Below are positions 49,794 through 59,132 of a DNA stretch of 64,000 nucleotides, one piece after another. The first letter of the stretch is position 1; every line of letters begins with the position of its first letter. The notes beneath the pieces were generated by a model. That model saw only the letters and a program-made list of their open reading frames with translations, made no database searches and was not told where the DNA came from. Made by a program: the position numbers and the translations under genes. Origin of the DNA: Mycobacterium neglectum (GTDB lineage: Bacteria > Actinomycetota > Actinomycetes > Mycobacteriales > Mycobacteriaceae); the NCBI RefSeq assembly GCF_002591975.1, contig NZ_NVQE01000026.1, positions 1 through 64,000 of the forward strand, in the 5' to 3' direction.

Positions 49794-51563
49794 ATGCCGT
49801 TCGAGAACGGCGAGGTCTTCGCCGGCTACGTGATCCAGCGGTTGCTGGGCACCGGTGGCTCGGGAGAGGTCTACCTCGCCCAGCATCCGCGCCTGCCTCG
49901 TCAGGACGCGTTGAAGGTGCTGTCGCTGGACTCGACGGCCGATGACGAGTTCCGGGCCCGATTCAACCGCGAGGCCGAATTGGCGGCGACGCTGTGGCAC
50001 CCCCACATCGTCGGCGTCCTCGACCGTGGTGAGTTCAACGGTCGTCTGTGGATCTCGATGGACTATGTGGACGGCACCGACGCGGGCCGATTGATTCGTG
50101 AGACCTACCCCCGCGGCATGCCGGAACACGACGTGTGGGAGATCGTGACGGCGGTGGCCGATGCGCTCGACTTCGGTCACGAGCGCCAGCTGCTCCATCG
50201 TGACGTCAAGCCCGAGAACATCCTCGTCACCGCCTCCGATGGCCACCGGCGCCGGGTGTTGTTGACCGACTTCGGGATCGCCCGCAGGATCGATGACGCC
50301 AGCAATCTCACCAACACCAACATCGCGTTGGGCACCATCAACTACGTGGCCCCCGAGCAGCTGCTGGGCAGGGCGATCGACGGTCGGGCGGATCAATACG
50401 CGTTGGCTGCCACGACCTTTCACCTGCTGACCGGCTCACCGGTGTTCGAAGACTCGAACCCCGCCGTCATCATCAGCCACCATCTGGGGACCCTGCCGCC
50501 GCGGATATCGGACCGGCGACCCGATCTCGCGCACCTCGACGCCGTGCTGACAAGGGCGCTCGCCAAAGATCCAACCGAGCGCTACCCGACATGCATGGAC
50601 TTCGCCCGAGCCCTCACACAGCAGAGTCCACGCCCGCAGGCAGCCGATCTCGGCGCAGACGAGCGGCCAGTCACGCAGCGTTTGGAGCGCCTCGTCATTC
50701 ATGGGACGGCACGGGGCGTACAGCGCCGCGCAATGGGCGATCGAGATGCCATCGGGCTCCTGTCATTTCATCTGGTGCCGTTTGAAGCCATTGCCGGCCG
50801 GGACGCGCCCGTCCCCGTCGAGATCCAAACTCAGCTCGTCAAGGATCAACTTGCCGACGGAGATGAGGTCGAGGTCAGCGGGACCTGGGACGGCGAGGGT
50901 CTGGACGCGGACACGATCGTCAACATCTCGGCCGGCGTGAAACCACCGCGGCGGCGGCCCAAGACCCCGGCCAAACTGCCACGCGCCGACGCTCCGACGA
51001 AGGCTCGCAAACGCAAATGGGTCCCGATCGCCGCACTTCTCGCCGTGATCGCAGTGGTGGCCGGCGGGGTGCTGTACTTCACCGGAGCACTCGGTGTCTC
51101 GACCGGCCCCGGACCGATCGTCAAGCCCGCGAGCGCGACCGTCTTCTCTCCCGGCGGCACACCGGACAATCCGCAGGATGCCGGCAAGGCGATCGACGGC
51201 GACCCGGACACCGCGTGGTCCACCGTCACCTATCGCGACGCCGTCCCGTTTCCGACCTTCATCGAGGGCCAGGGTTTGATGCTGCACCTGTCCGAGCCGA
51301 CGGCACTGAGCGCAGTCACCATCGACATCTCCAGCACGGGAACGGAAGTGCAGATCCGCTCATCGCCGACCGAGAGGCCCGCCGCGTTGTCTGACACCAC
51401 CGAACTGGCCCCCACCGCCGCATTGCAGCCGGGGCAGAACCGCATCGAGGTGCACGACTCAGCCAAGACATCCAATGTGCTGGTGTGGATCTCCAATCTG
51501 GGCACGACCGACGGCCGCAGCCGGACGGAAATCTCGGAGGTCACGCTGCAGGCAGCGGGCTGA
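49794..51563 (+). CDS. Receptor-type Ser/Thr protein kinase with discoidin-like sensor
   Basis: This 589-residue membrane kinase has a Hanks-type domain (residues 10-270): GTGGSGEVY, the ATP Lys in ALKVL, HRDVKPENIL, DFGIARR and APEQ. A linker domain (280-375), a basic stretch, one membrane helix (about 404-428) and an external domain of about 150 residues follow. The last domain (DNPQDAGKAIDGDPDTAWST...LSAVTIDIS) resembles F5/8/discoidin domains that bind carbohydrate or lipid. It resembles mycobacterial PknF/PknH-like sensors, but I cannot name an orthologue. Confidence 0.9.
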   Translation: MPFENGEVFAGYVIQRLLGTGGSGEVYLAQHPRLPRQDALKVLSLDSTADDEFRARFNREAELAATLWHPHIVGVLDRGEFNGRLWISMDYVDGTDAGRLIRETYPRGMPEHDVWEIVTAVADALDFGHERQLLHRDVKPENILVTASDGHRRRVLLTDFGIARRIDDASNLTNTNIALGTINYVAPEQLLGRAIDGRADQYALAATTFHLLTGSPVFEDSNPAVIISHHLGTLPPRISDRRPDLAHLDAVLTRALAKDPTERYPTCMDFARALTQQSPRPQAADLGADERPVTQRLERLVIHGTARGVQRRAMGDRDAIGLLSFHLVPFEAIAGRDAPVPVEIQTQLVKDQLADGDEVEVSGTWDGEGLDADTIVNISAGVKPPRRRPKTPAKLPRADAPTKARKRKWVPIAALLAVIAVVAGGVLYFTGALGVSTGPGPIVKPASATVFSPGGTPDNPQDAGKAIDGDPDTAWSTVTYRDAVPFPTFIEGQGLMLHLSEPTALSAVTIDISSTGTEVQIRSSPTERPAALSDTTELAPTAALQPGQNRIEVHDSAKTSNVLVWISNLGTTDGRSRTEISEVTLQAAG

Positions 51564-51570
51564 GTAAGCG

Positions 51571-52326
51571 ATGCCGAACAGCGATGTCGACCGGCGGCTG
51601 GCCCCGAAGCCGTCGGCAGGCTATATCTACCAGACCTCGTGGCCCGTCCCGACCGGTGATATCGGCGGTCAGCTGCAGTTGCGCCTTGACGGGGTGGCCC
51701 GGTACATCCAGGAGGTCGGCGCCGAGAATCTGCTCGATGCCGGTGAAGCCGAGGAGCATCCGCACTGGCTGGTCCAACGCACGGTGATCGACGTCATCGA
51801 ACCGATCGAGTGGCCGAATGAGGTGTCGTTCAGCCGGTGGTGCTCGGCGCTGTCGACGCGATGGTGCACCATGCGCGTCGACCTGGTCGGCAACGACGGC
51901 GGCCGCATCGAAACCGAGGGTTTTTGGATCGCGATCAACGAACGGACCCTGACACCGCAGCGGGTCTCCGACAGTCTCATCGAGAAGTTCGCCAGCACCA
52001 CCGAGGAGCACCGCCTCAAGTGGCGACCGTGGCTGGCCAACCCGGACGATTTCGACGTCGTTGCGCCATTCGCATTGCGTCGCACCGACATCGACGTGTT
52101 CGAACACGTCACCAACACCGCATACTGGCATGCCATCCACGAAGTCATGGCCGACGTGCCCGACGTGTGCCGGCCGCCGTATCGCGCTGTCGTGGAATAC
52201 CGCCGACCGATTCAGTACGGCGAAGACGTCACTCTGCGGTGGGCCCGCCGCGATGACGACGTGAACATCGCCATCGCCGTGGGTGACGAAGTCCGCGCCG
52301 CAGCGCTGCTACGCAAGCTCCGCTGA
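51571..52326 (+). CDS. Acyl-ACP thioesterase-family protein
   Basis: The 251-residue protein has two hot-dog halves in the FatA/acyl-ACP thioesterase pattern: QLRLDGVARYIQEVG with HWLVQRTVIDVIEP in the first, and RRTDIDVFEHVTNTAYWHAIHE in the second (catalytic-type Asp/Asn/His). It would release fatty acids from ACP or CoA. Starts 7 bases after the kinase stop, weak SD; similar to Rv2001 by recollection. Confidence 0.8.
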   Translation: MPNSDVDRRLAPKPSAGYIYQTSWPVPTGDIGGQLQLRLDGVARYIQEVGAENLLDAGEAEEHPHWLVQRTVIDVIEPIEWPNEVSFSRWCSALSTRWCTMRVDLVGNDGGRIETEGFWIAINERTLTPQRVSDSLIEKFASTTEEHRLKWRPWLANPDDFDVVAPFALRRTDIDVFEHVTNTAYWHAIHEVMADVPDVCRPPYRAVVEYRRPIQYGEDVTLRWARRDDDVNIAIAVGDEVRAAALLRKLR

Positions 52327-52343
52327 CATCGATCGCACGGACG

Positions 52344-53096
52344 TCATCCCGCGACGCCGCCGTCGATGGTCATGAGTGATCCGGTGGTGTAACTCGACGC
52401 GTCGGAGAGCAGATACACGACGGCGCCGACGATCTCATCGGGGCGACCGACGCGACCCATCGCGATGCCACGCAGGATCTCGGGGTTCTGCACCAGACCT
52501 GACGCTGCGTCGGTGTCGAACGTGCCGCAGATGATTCCGTTGACCCGGACGCCGACCGACGCATACTCGCGGGCCGTCGCTGAGGTCAATGCGTTCAACC
52601 CGGCCTTCGCCGCGGCGTACACCGTCGTCAGTGGCGTGGGCCGCACCGAGGCCAGCGAGCTGATGTTGATGATCGAACCGCCACCAGTAGCGGCCATCGC
52701 CGTGGCGGCGAGGGCCGTGAGACGCGTCGGTCCTTTCAGGTTGACGCCGATCACCTTGTCGAACAACGTCTCCGAGGTATCGAGCAACGACGGTGCCAAC
52801 GGGCTCATCCCGGCATTGTTGACCAGACCATCAAGTCGGCCCCATCGGGCGGCAGCGGCATCGACGACAGCGCCCAGTGAATCCCATTGGCCGACATGGC
52901 AGCTCAACGCGTGAGCACAACCGCCACTGTCGGCGATTCGGGCGGCGAGCTCTTCGCACGACGCAAGTTTGCGACTGGCGATGACAACCCGGGCACCTCG
53001 TTGAGCCAGTCCCACGCTCATGGCGGCGCCGAGGCCGCGACTTCCCCCGGTGACAAGCACCACCCGATCGGTGAGGTCGAAGAGGGAATCGTTCAT
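52344..53096 (-). CDS. Short-chain dehydrogenase/reductase
   Basis: This 250-residue SDR has TGGSRGLG at the cofactor loop, NNAGMSPLAP, ISSLAS and the active-site YAAAK, plus LMTIDGGVAG at the end. Last gene of a four-gene unit with FadE, TetR and an APH-like kinase; overlaps the latter by four bases (ATGA). The substrate is probably a 3-hydroxyacyl or other alcohol of the acyl-CoA route. Confidence 0.87.
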   Translation of the reverse strand: MNDSLFDLTDRVVLVTGGSRGLGAAMSVGLAQRGARVVIASRKLASCEELAARIADSGGCAHALSCHVGQWDSLGAVVDAAAARWGRLDGLVNNAGMSPLAPSLLDTSETLFDKVIGVNLKGPTRLTALAATAMAATGGGSIINISSLASVRPTPLTTVYAAAKAGLNALTSATAREYASVGVRVNGIICGTFDTDAASGLVQNPEILRGIAMGRVGRPDEIVGAVVYLLSDASSYTTGSLMTIDGGVAG

Positions 53097-54124
53097 CGGG
53101 CGAACCTCCTGGCGCGGATGAGAAGTTGCTTCACGAGTGGACCGAAGACCTCATGAACTGGATTGCGGGACTCACCGCGAACGTGCGTGGCATAGGAGCC
53201 TTCCAGAACGATGGCGAGCTTCCAGGCGCTGAACACCTGGTACCAGTCGAACCGCGACAGATCGCGCCCCGTCGTCGCGGCATAGCGATCCACCAATTGG
53301 GCCGGCGCCTGGCAGTGTGCGGGGTGGATGCCGTTGGGAGAACCGGGAGCTGCCAGGGCGATGGGGTTGCCGTCTTCGGGCCAGAAGATCATCGCCCAGG
53401 CCAGGTCGATGAGAGGGTCGCCGACGGTGGTCATCTCGAAGTCGACGATGCAGGCGATCCGTGGCGGGGGTGCGGGCGCCCAGATGACGTTGTCGACTTT
53501 GTAGTCACCATGCATGACCGTGAGGTCGGCCCGATCGGGGGTGTTGGTCTGGAGCCATTGCGCAAGGTCGTCGATGCCGTCCAGTTCGCGGACCCGATAG
53601 CTGTCCAATTGGGTCATCCAGCGACCGACCTGGCGGTCCAAAAATCCCTCTGGATGCGACATTTCGGACAATACGGTGTTGGCCCAATCCACCGCGTGCA
53701 GATCGGCAAGCGTGTCGATGAGTTGTTCACCAATCGAACCGTGCGAGTCCGGGTTGTCGTGCAGCCCCGCCGGTAAACCGTTGCGCCGAATCACGTCGCC
53801 GTCCACGAAGGACATGACGAAGAACGGCGCCCCGAGAACGTCGGAATTCTCGCTGCGCGCCAATATGCGAGGTACCGGAATTCCTTGCTCCGAAAGCGCT
53901 TCCATGATGCGAGCCTCACGGATGACTTGATGGGCGGTGGCAGACACCGCAGCTTTCGGCGCGCGGCGCACCACCAATGATTCGCCGGGTCGATCGACGC
54001 GGAACATCTCACAGCTGCCGCCGCCGCGAATCGACGTCACGGAGATGTCGGCGTACTCGCCGGTGGCCTCGCCCAGCCATGCGGCGAACTGAAGGATATC
54101 GAAATCCAGAAATTGTGCGGTCAT
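53093..54124 (-). CDS. APH-like kinase associated with acyl-CoA dehydrogenase
   Basis: This 343-residue protein has the phosphotransferase motifs HGDYKVDNVIW (catalytic loop) and DFEMTTVGDP (metal site). Linked to FadE genes, this type corresponds to the N-terminal kinase of eukaryotic ACAD10/ACAD11, which phosphorylates 4-hydroxyacyl-CoA; so it may act on hydroxy fatty acids here. The ATG overlaps the TetR gene's stop (ATGA). An antibiotic kinase role is unlikely in this context. Confidence 0.82.
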   Translation of the reverse strand: MTAQFLDFDILQFAAWLGEATGEYADISVTSIRGGGSCEMFRVDRPGESLVVRRAPKAAVSATAHQVIREARIMEALSEQGIPVPRILARSENSDVLGAPFFVMSFVDGDVIRRNGLPAGLHDNPDSHGSIGEQLIDTLADLHAVDWANTVLSEMSHPEGFLDRQVGRWMTQLDSYRVRELDGIDDLAQWLQTNTPDRADLTVMHGDYKVDNVIWAPAPPPRIACIVDFEMTTVGDPLIDLAWAMIFWPEDGNPIALAAPGSPNGIHPAHCQAPAQLVDRYAATTGRDLSRFDWYQVFSAWKLAIVLEGSYATHVRGESRNPVHEVFGPLVKQLLIRARRFAR

Positions 54125-54729
54125 GGTTCGCCTGAGTCCCCGCGAGCAGCTTCGTCACGCCGGATGCCGTCGATCAGGTAGTCGATGTGGGCCGTGAACA
54201 ATTCGTCGACTTCCTCCGACGTGACGCCTGCCGGGTCGCTGCCCGCGGGTTGGCCGCGGCGTCGAGACGATGAGGGTGCCGTGGGGCGATCCATGGCGAC
54301 GAAGCCGACCGTCGCCCACGTCAGCAGTCGGCAGGCACGGACGGCGCTGTCCTTGGACATGCCGTCGCGGCTCATGCACTTCAGCAGCGGCCGCGACGCC
54401 TCCAGATACGCCGGTCTCCTGACTTGGACGAAGAGTCTGCTGTCGGCGGCCTCGGTGAGGCGTTGCCGCATCTGCTGTGTCCATCGCCGCGCATAATCGG
54501 GCCATTTTTCGCCGCGCTCAACGGCGGGCGCGACATCGGCGAGGAAATGGTCGGCGACGGCGTCCAGCAGCGCGTCCTTGTTGCCGACACGGGCGTATAC
54601 CGGGGGCGGTGTCACGCCGAGACGATTGGCGACGCTGCGCATGCTGACCGAATCGAGTCCACCTTCGCGCAGAATCTCAACCGCGGCAAGCACAACCTGC
54701 TCCGCGCTCAGGTCGATTTCGCTAGCCAT
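54121..54729 (-). CDS. TetR-family regulator of the FadE/APH/SDR operon
   Basis: The 202-residue regulator has a helix-turn-helix (MRSVANRLGVTPPPVYARVG, about residues 26-45) and a TetR C-terminal domain. It is the second gene of its own target operon, 3 bases after the FadE stop, so it probably controls that operon. The ligand is perhaps an acyl-CoA. Confidence 0.85.
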   Translation of the reverse strand: MASEIDLSAEQVVLAAVEILREGGLDSVSMRSVANRLGVTPPPVYARVGNKDALLDAVADHFLADVAPAVERGEKWPDYARRWTQQMRQRLTEAADSRLFVQVRRPAYLEASRPLLKCMSRDGMSKDSAVRACRLLTWATVGFVAMDRPTAPSSSRRRGQPAGSDPAGVTSEEVDELFTAHIDYLIDGIRRDEAARGDSGEP

Positions 54730-54732
54730 GGC

Positions 54733-56028
54733 TCATGCCACTCCGGCTTCCAGCTTCAGTTGCTCCCACTTGCGCTGCGCGGCGGGTCGGCGAGAGGGCA
54801 GATGTTCCGTCGGCCACCCTTCGACAGGTCGGTATTGCTTCAGCACGTGACGTGCCAGCACCGACTTGTGCAGTTCATCGGGGCCATCGCCGATCGACCC
54901 GAACCGGGTGATTCGGTACCACTGCTCGATGGGCAGATCACCGGAATAGCCGAGTGCCCCGCAGACCTGGATGGCGCGGTCGAGCACCGCGAGCACGACC
55001 TTGGACACGTGGGCCTTGACCATGCCGAGTTCGGCACGAACCGCACCCGCTCCGTGCCGGTCCATTTTCCACGCGGTGTGAAACGTCAGCAGCCGGGCCG
55101 CCTGAATCTCCGTGTGCGACAGGGCGACATAGTCCTGAACCATTTGGTGCTCGCCGAGCAGCCGACCGTGTGATTGCCGCGAGACGGCCCGCTCCCCCAT
55201 GATGTCGAGGGCGCGTTGCGCCTGGCCCAGCCACCGCATGGCGTGATGGATACGCCCGCCGCCGAGGCGCTGCTGCGCCAGTCGGAAACCTTCGCCACGA
55301 GCGCCGATCAGATGGTCGGCGGGCACCCGACAATCGGTGAACACCACCTCTGCGTGGTTGCCCCGACGCCCGTACTCGGGATCGGGATGGGCCATGGTGG
55401 GGATCTCGCGCGCGATCTCCATACCGGGCGTGCCGGCTGGCACGACGAAGATCGACGCGTGCCGGTGCGGCCGGCCCGCTGGGTCGGTTTCTGCGACCAC
55501 CAGGATGATGTCGGCGCAGGACGCGTTGGTGGTGAACCACTTGTGCCCGTTGATCACCCACGCGTCACCGTCGAGGACCGCGGTGGTGGCGATGACCGTT
55601 GGATCGGCTCCCGCCAAGAACGGTTCGGTCAAGGCGAACGCGCTGGATATCTCCCCACGCAGATTCGGGTAGAGCCAGCGTTGTTTTTGGGCATCGTCAG
55701 CGCCGTGGGCCAACAACTCCATGTTGCCGCTGTCGGGTGCCTGCACACCGAACAGTTCCATCGAAACCATGCAGCGGCCGATGATCTCCGACATGAACGC
55801 GAGTTTGAGCTGTCCTGCGCCTTCGCCGCCCAGGGCGGGATCCAAGAACATGCCCCAGAGTCCCTGCGCCTTCACCTTGTCCTGCAAGTGCCGCTTGACC
55901 GCTGTCCATTCTTCGGCGGGCAGCTCCGACATAACGGGTTCGAGGGGGATCACCTCGTCATCGATGAAACCGCGCATCCATGCCAGCTTTTCGGCGAACT
56001 CCGGATCGGTCTCGAAGTCCCACGCCAT
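54733..56028 (-). CDS. Acyl-CoA dehydrogenase, ACAD11-like
   Basis: This 431-residue FAD enzyme has ALTEPFLAGADPTVIATTA, INGHKWFTTNA, MAHPDPEYGRRGNHAEVVF and the C-terminal ITRFGSIGDGPDELHKSVLARHVLKQY. The last motif is typical of ACAD10/11-related FadEs that go with APH-like kinases. First gene of its operon; the upstream 121 bp are AT-rich for this genome (TTTAAATCACAGTGTAATC) and carry repeated GTGTAA/GTGTTA, a possible operator. Confidence 0.9.
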   Translation of the reverse strand: MAWDFETDPEFAEKLAWMRGFIDDEVIPLEPVMSELPAEEWTAVKRHLQDKVKAQGLWGMFLDPALGGEGAGQLKLAFMSEIIGRCMVSMELFGVQAPDSGNMELLAHGADDAQKQRWLYPNLRGEISSAFALTEPFLAGADPTVIATTAVLDGDAWVINGHKWFTTNASCADIILVVAETDPAGRPHRHASIFVVPAGTPGMEIAREIPTMAHPDPEYGRRGNHAEVVFTDCRVPADHLIGARGEGFRLAQQRLGGGRIHHAMRWLGQAQRALDIMGERAVSRQSHGRLLGEHQMVQDYVALSHTEIQAARLLTFHTAWKMDRHGAGAVRAELGMVKAHVSKVVLAVLDRAIQVCGALGYSGDLPIEQWYRITRFGSIGDGPDELHKSVLARHVLKQYRPVEGWPTEHLPSRRPAAQRKWEQLKLEAGVA

Positions 56029-56149
56029 GGCCCACCCCTCGATGAAGTCGTGCCGGTGACCGAAGGTGGATCGACTCCGGTCTTTAAATCACAGTGTAAT
56101 CATGGTGTTATCTATGCGGGCAAGCACGGGACACCGATAAGGATCAGCG

Positions 56150-57151
56150 ATGAAGGCGTGGCAGGTGCAGGGCGTGGGCGAGCCCGCAGAGGTCATGCGG
56201 GTGGTGCAGCGGCAACTCCCCGATCCAGGGCCAGGCCAGGTGAAGATCGAGGTGTCCGCCGCCGGAGTCGGATTGCCGGACGTCCTGATGTGCCGCGGTA
56301 CCTATCCGCTCACGCCCCCCGGATCGTTCACGCCCGGTCAGGAACTGGCGGGAACGGTCACCGCGGTCGGCGCCGACGTCGGCATCGCGATCGGCACACG
56401 GGTGATGGGTGTCAGCGACTTCATGAGCGGAAACGGCTCTTTTGCCACTGAGGCCCTCGCCTCGGCGGCGACGGTGCAACCCGTCCCCGATTCCATGGAT
56501 GTCCTCGCCGCCGCGGGCTTTTGGATTCCGAACATGACCGCGTGGATGGGTTTGGTCGACCGCGGCGGACTTCAGGCGGGCCAACGGCTCGTCGTCCTCG
56601 GCGCCGCGGGCGGCACTGGAATCGCGGCAGTCCAACTGGGAAAGGCGCTCGGCGCCGAGGTATATGCGATCGCGGGCGACGAATCCCGCGCCGAGTTCTG
56701 CCGGGGTTACGGTGCCGACCACGTGCTGGTGAGCAGGAACGACACGGTCGCCGACGGACGACCGCTCGCGCAGGCCCTCCGTGAGCTCACCGATGGGCAG
56801 GGCGTCGACATGATCTTCGACCCGGTCGGCGGCGCGCAGGGCACCGCCGCGATGGGCGCACTCGCGCGTAACGGGAGACACCTGGCGATTGGATTCGCCA
56901 GCGGCAGTTGGCCAACTGTCGACGTCCAAATGATGACGCTCACCAACACCTCACTTGTCGGTGTCCTCGCCGCCGGCTATTCGCAGGACCACATCGAGGG
57001 CATCTTGCAGAGTCTCACCGCGATGCTGGCCAGCGGCGCGCTACGCGAGACGGTCATCGAGAGGGTGCCCTTCGATGCGATCCCTGAGGCGCTGATGCGG
57101 GTGGCAACGCGAAAGACGTTGGGTAAGTGCGTGGTTGATATCCATGGCTGA
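56150..57151 (+). CDS. Quinone oxidoreductase-like MDR enzyme
   Basis: This 333-residue zinc-free medium-chain reductase has AAGVGLPDVLMCRGTYP, PGQELAGTV and the NADPH fold GAAGGTGIAAVQLG. It probably reduces quinones or enoyl/alkenal substrates with NADPH. Divergent from the ACAD11-like operon, and may share its AT-rich promoter and TetR control. No Cys zinc ligands are present. Confidence 0.87.
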   Translation: MKAWQVQGVGEPAEVMRVVQRQLPDPGPGQVKIEVSAAGVGLPDVLMCRGTYPLTPPGSFTPGQELAGTVTAVGADVGIAIGTRVMGVSDFMSGNGSFATEALASAATVQPVPDSMDVLAAAGFWIPNMTAWMGLVDRGGLQAGQRLVVLGAAGGTGIAAVQLGKALGAEVYAIAGDESRAEFCRGYGADHVLVSRNDTVADGRPLAQALRELTDGQGVDMIFDPVGGAQGTAAMGALARNGRHLAIGFASGSWPTVDVQMMTLTNTSLVGVLAAGYSQDHIEGILQSLTAMLASGALRETVIERVPFDAIPEALMRVATRKTLGKCVVDIHG

Positions 57152-57154
57152 CGA

Positions 57155-58390
57155 TCAGACGTAGCGGTTGCGGCCTGCGAGTGCGCCCATCGTCATCTGC
57201 AGCGCATAGATCACCAACACGAAGATCCACGGCACGGTCCAGCCGTGGCTCACATCGTGAAGTACGCCGAAGACGAATGGTCCGATGCCCGCCAGCAGAT
57301 AGCCGAAGCCCTGTGCCATCCCCGACAACTGTGCGGTGTCCTCGGTGGTGCGGGCGCGTAGCGCAATCACGGTGAGCGCCAACGAGAAGACACTCAGCCC
57401 CACGCCGACCAGCACACTCCACAGCAGGGGCGCGGCCGCCGGATCGACCAGCAGGCCAATCACCCCGGCAAGGCCAATGATGCCCAGACCAACGATCCAG
57501 CCACTCTGACTACCCGATCGGGCCGCCAACGGCGCGAGGAAAATGCTGATCGGCACGGCGATCAGCGAAATCAATCCGACAAGCATTCCAGCGGTCGTCT
57601 TGCTCACACCGCTGTCGATGAACACCTCGGGCAGCCAACCCAACATGATGTAGGCGAGCGTGGACTGGAAGCCGAAGAACAGAGTCACCGTCCACGCCAG
57701 GCGATTTCGCAGCAGTGACCCACCGGTGGGGCGGGCAGGCATGTCGGCCGCGCTCACTCGCCTGGCACCAACGAGCCACGCGACGAGGGCCAGCAGCGCG
57801 AGGACGGCCCACGCGCCGAGCGCACCACGCCAACTGCCGAACGCCGATTCCATCGGCGGGGTCAGCGCCGACCCCAACGCGCCGCCGCCTTGAAGCGCGG
57901 CGGTGTAGATGCCGGTCATCACCCCGATCTGAGCGGGGAACGATCCCTTGATGACCACCGGGATCAACACGTTGATCAGGGCGATGCCACCGGTGGCCAC
58001 CACCGTGCCGCCAATGACGACGAAAGGACCGTCGAGCACGCGCAACAACAACCCGACGACCAACGTCACCAATCCGGCGCTGATGGCGTGCTGCAGACCG
58101 ATCCGGCGAGCCAGCCATGGCGCGGTCACTCCCGCGGCGGCAAAACATAAACCGGGCAGTGTGGTCAGCGCGCCGGCCCACGTGGCCGAGGCACCCAGCG
58201 ATTCGCGCATCGCGCCGAGGAGCGGCCCCACGCTGGTGAGTGCCGGTCGCAGGTTCAGCGCCGTGAGCACCACCGCGGCGATCAGCAGGCCACCACCCGC
58301 TGCCCGGGCGGCCGGATGTAGCTCGGCGTCGGTGATCGAGGCTCCGCGCTCGTCCAGTTCCGGGCATAACCCGGGCGCGTCACGACTCAC
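57155..58390 (-). CDS. MFS transporter, CynX/NimT type
   Basis: The 411-residue membrane protein has about twelve helices and the CynX-family start LNLRPALTSVGPLLGAMRESLG, GLCFAAAGVTAPWLARRIG and LPEVFIDSGVSKTTAG. Family members move cyanate or nitroimidazole-like anions, but the substrate here is unknown. The GTG at 58390 is SD-less. It is divergent from a GntR/FCD regulator with an inverted repeat between them, an arrangement common in actinobacteria. Confidence 0.85.
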   Translation of the reverse strand: MSRDAPGLCPELDERGASITDAELHPAARAAGGGLLIAAVVLTALNLRPALTSVGPLLGAMRESLGASATWAGALTTLPGLCFAAAGVTAPWLARRIGLQHAISAGLVTLVVGLLLRVLDGPFVVIGGTVVATGGIALINVLIPVVIKGSFPAQIGVMTGIYTAALQGGGALGSALTPPMESAFGSWRGALGAWAVLALLALVAWLVGARRVSAADMPARPTGGSLLRNRLAWTVTLFFGFQSTLAYIMLGWLPEVFIDSGVSKTTAGMLVGLISLIAVPISIFLAPLAARSGSQSGWIVGLGIIGLAGVIGLLVDPAAAPLLWSVLVGVGLSVFSLALTVIALRARTTEDTAQLSGMAQGFGYLLAGIGPFVFGVLHDVSHGWTVPWIFVLVIYALQMTMGALAGRNRYV

Positions 58391-58407
58391 TGCGCTAGTC
58401 TGCCATA

Positions 58408-58424
58408 CATCCCATGATTGGATG
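58408..58424. promoter_or_regulatory. Probable GntR/FCD operator
   Basis: CATCCCATGATTGGATG has inverted arms CATCC/GGATG around 7 bp, 12 bases before the regulator's chosen GTG and 18 bases before the transporter's GTG, well placed to control both. Confidence 0.45.
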
Positions 58425-58436
58425 AATCGAGATACT

Positions 58437-59105
58437 GTGCCCTTGGCAACAACGCGCCGCACCGGGCTGGTCGAGCAGGTGATAGGCCAGCTGCGAGAGT
58501 CCGTGGTGTCCGGCGAATGGCCCGTCGACACGCGCATCCCCAACGAGTCCACGCTGAGCGAGGCGCTGGGTGTGGGTCGCAACACGGTGCGGGAAGCGGT
58601 GCGCGCGCTGGCACACGCCGGAATCCTCGAGGTCCGGCAGGGCGACGGCACCTACGTGCGCGCCACCAGTGAAGTGTCCGGCGCGCTGCGCCACCTGTGC
58701 GGATCCGAACTCCGCGAGGTTCTGCAGGTGCGCCGGTGCCTCGAGGTCGAGGGCGCCCGGCTGGCCGCAGCTGCGCGCACAGATGAGGACGTCGCCGCGC
58801 TGCGCCAATTACTCCAGCGCCGAGACGAATTGGAGCTCGGTGAGGATGACGCCGCCTTCGTGAGGGCCGACGCCGCGTTGCATTTCGCCGTGGTGCAGGC
58901 GTCAGGCAACACCGTGCTGACCGAGCTCTACCGCGGGCTCACCGAAGCCGTCACCGCCAGCGTCGCCACCACCAGCGCGGCTCACGAACCCCGCCATATT
59001 CGGCACGAAGGGCTGATCGACGCGATCACCGCACAGGATGTCGAAGCGGCAGGACGGGAGGCCGGGGGGTTCCTCGAGGACCTCATCGAGGAATTGCCTT
59101 CCTAG
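58437..59105 (+). CDS. GntR-family regulator with FCD domain
   Basis: This 222-residue regulator has a winged helix (TRIPNESTLSEALGVGRNTVREAVRALAHAG split over residues 30-60) and an FCD ligand domain with acidic/His metal-type residues (HFAVVQASGN, RHEGLIDAI). The GTG at 58437 gives the family N-terminus (PLATTRRTGLVEQVI); an ATG five codons earlier would overlap the operator. It most likely controls the adjacent transporter. Confidence 0.85.
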   Translation: MPLATTRRTGLVEQVIGQLRESVVSGEWPVDTRIPNESTLSEALGVGRNTVREAVRALAHAGILEVRQGDGTYVRATSEVSGALRHLCGSELREVLQVRRCLEVEGARLAAAARTDEDVAALRQLLQRRDELELGEDDAAFVRADAALHFAVVQASGNTVLTELYRGLTEAVTASVATTSAAHEPRHIRHEGLIDAITAQDVEAAGREAGGFLEDLIEELPS

Positions 59106-59132
59106 CGTCAGTACCTCGGCCGGGCGCAATAA

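Noticed and set aside
53093..54124. Aminoglycoside resistance kinase
   Set aside because: The phosphotransferase motifs are present, but the operon with FadE, SDR and TetR fits an acyl-CoA kinase better.
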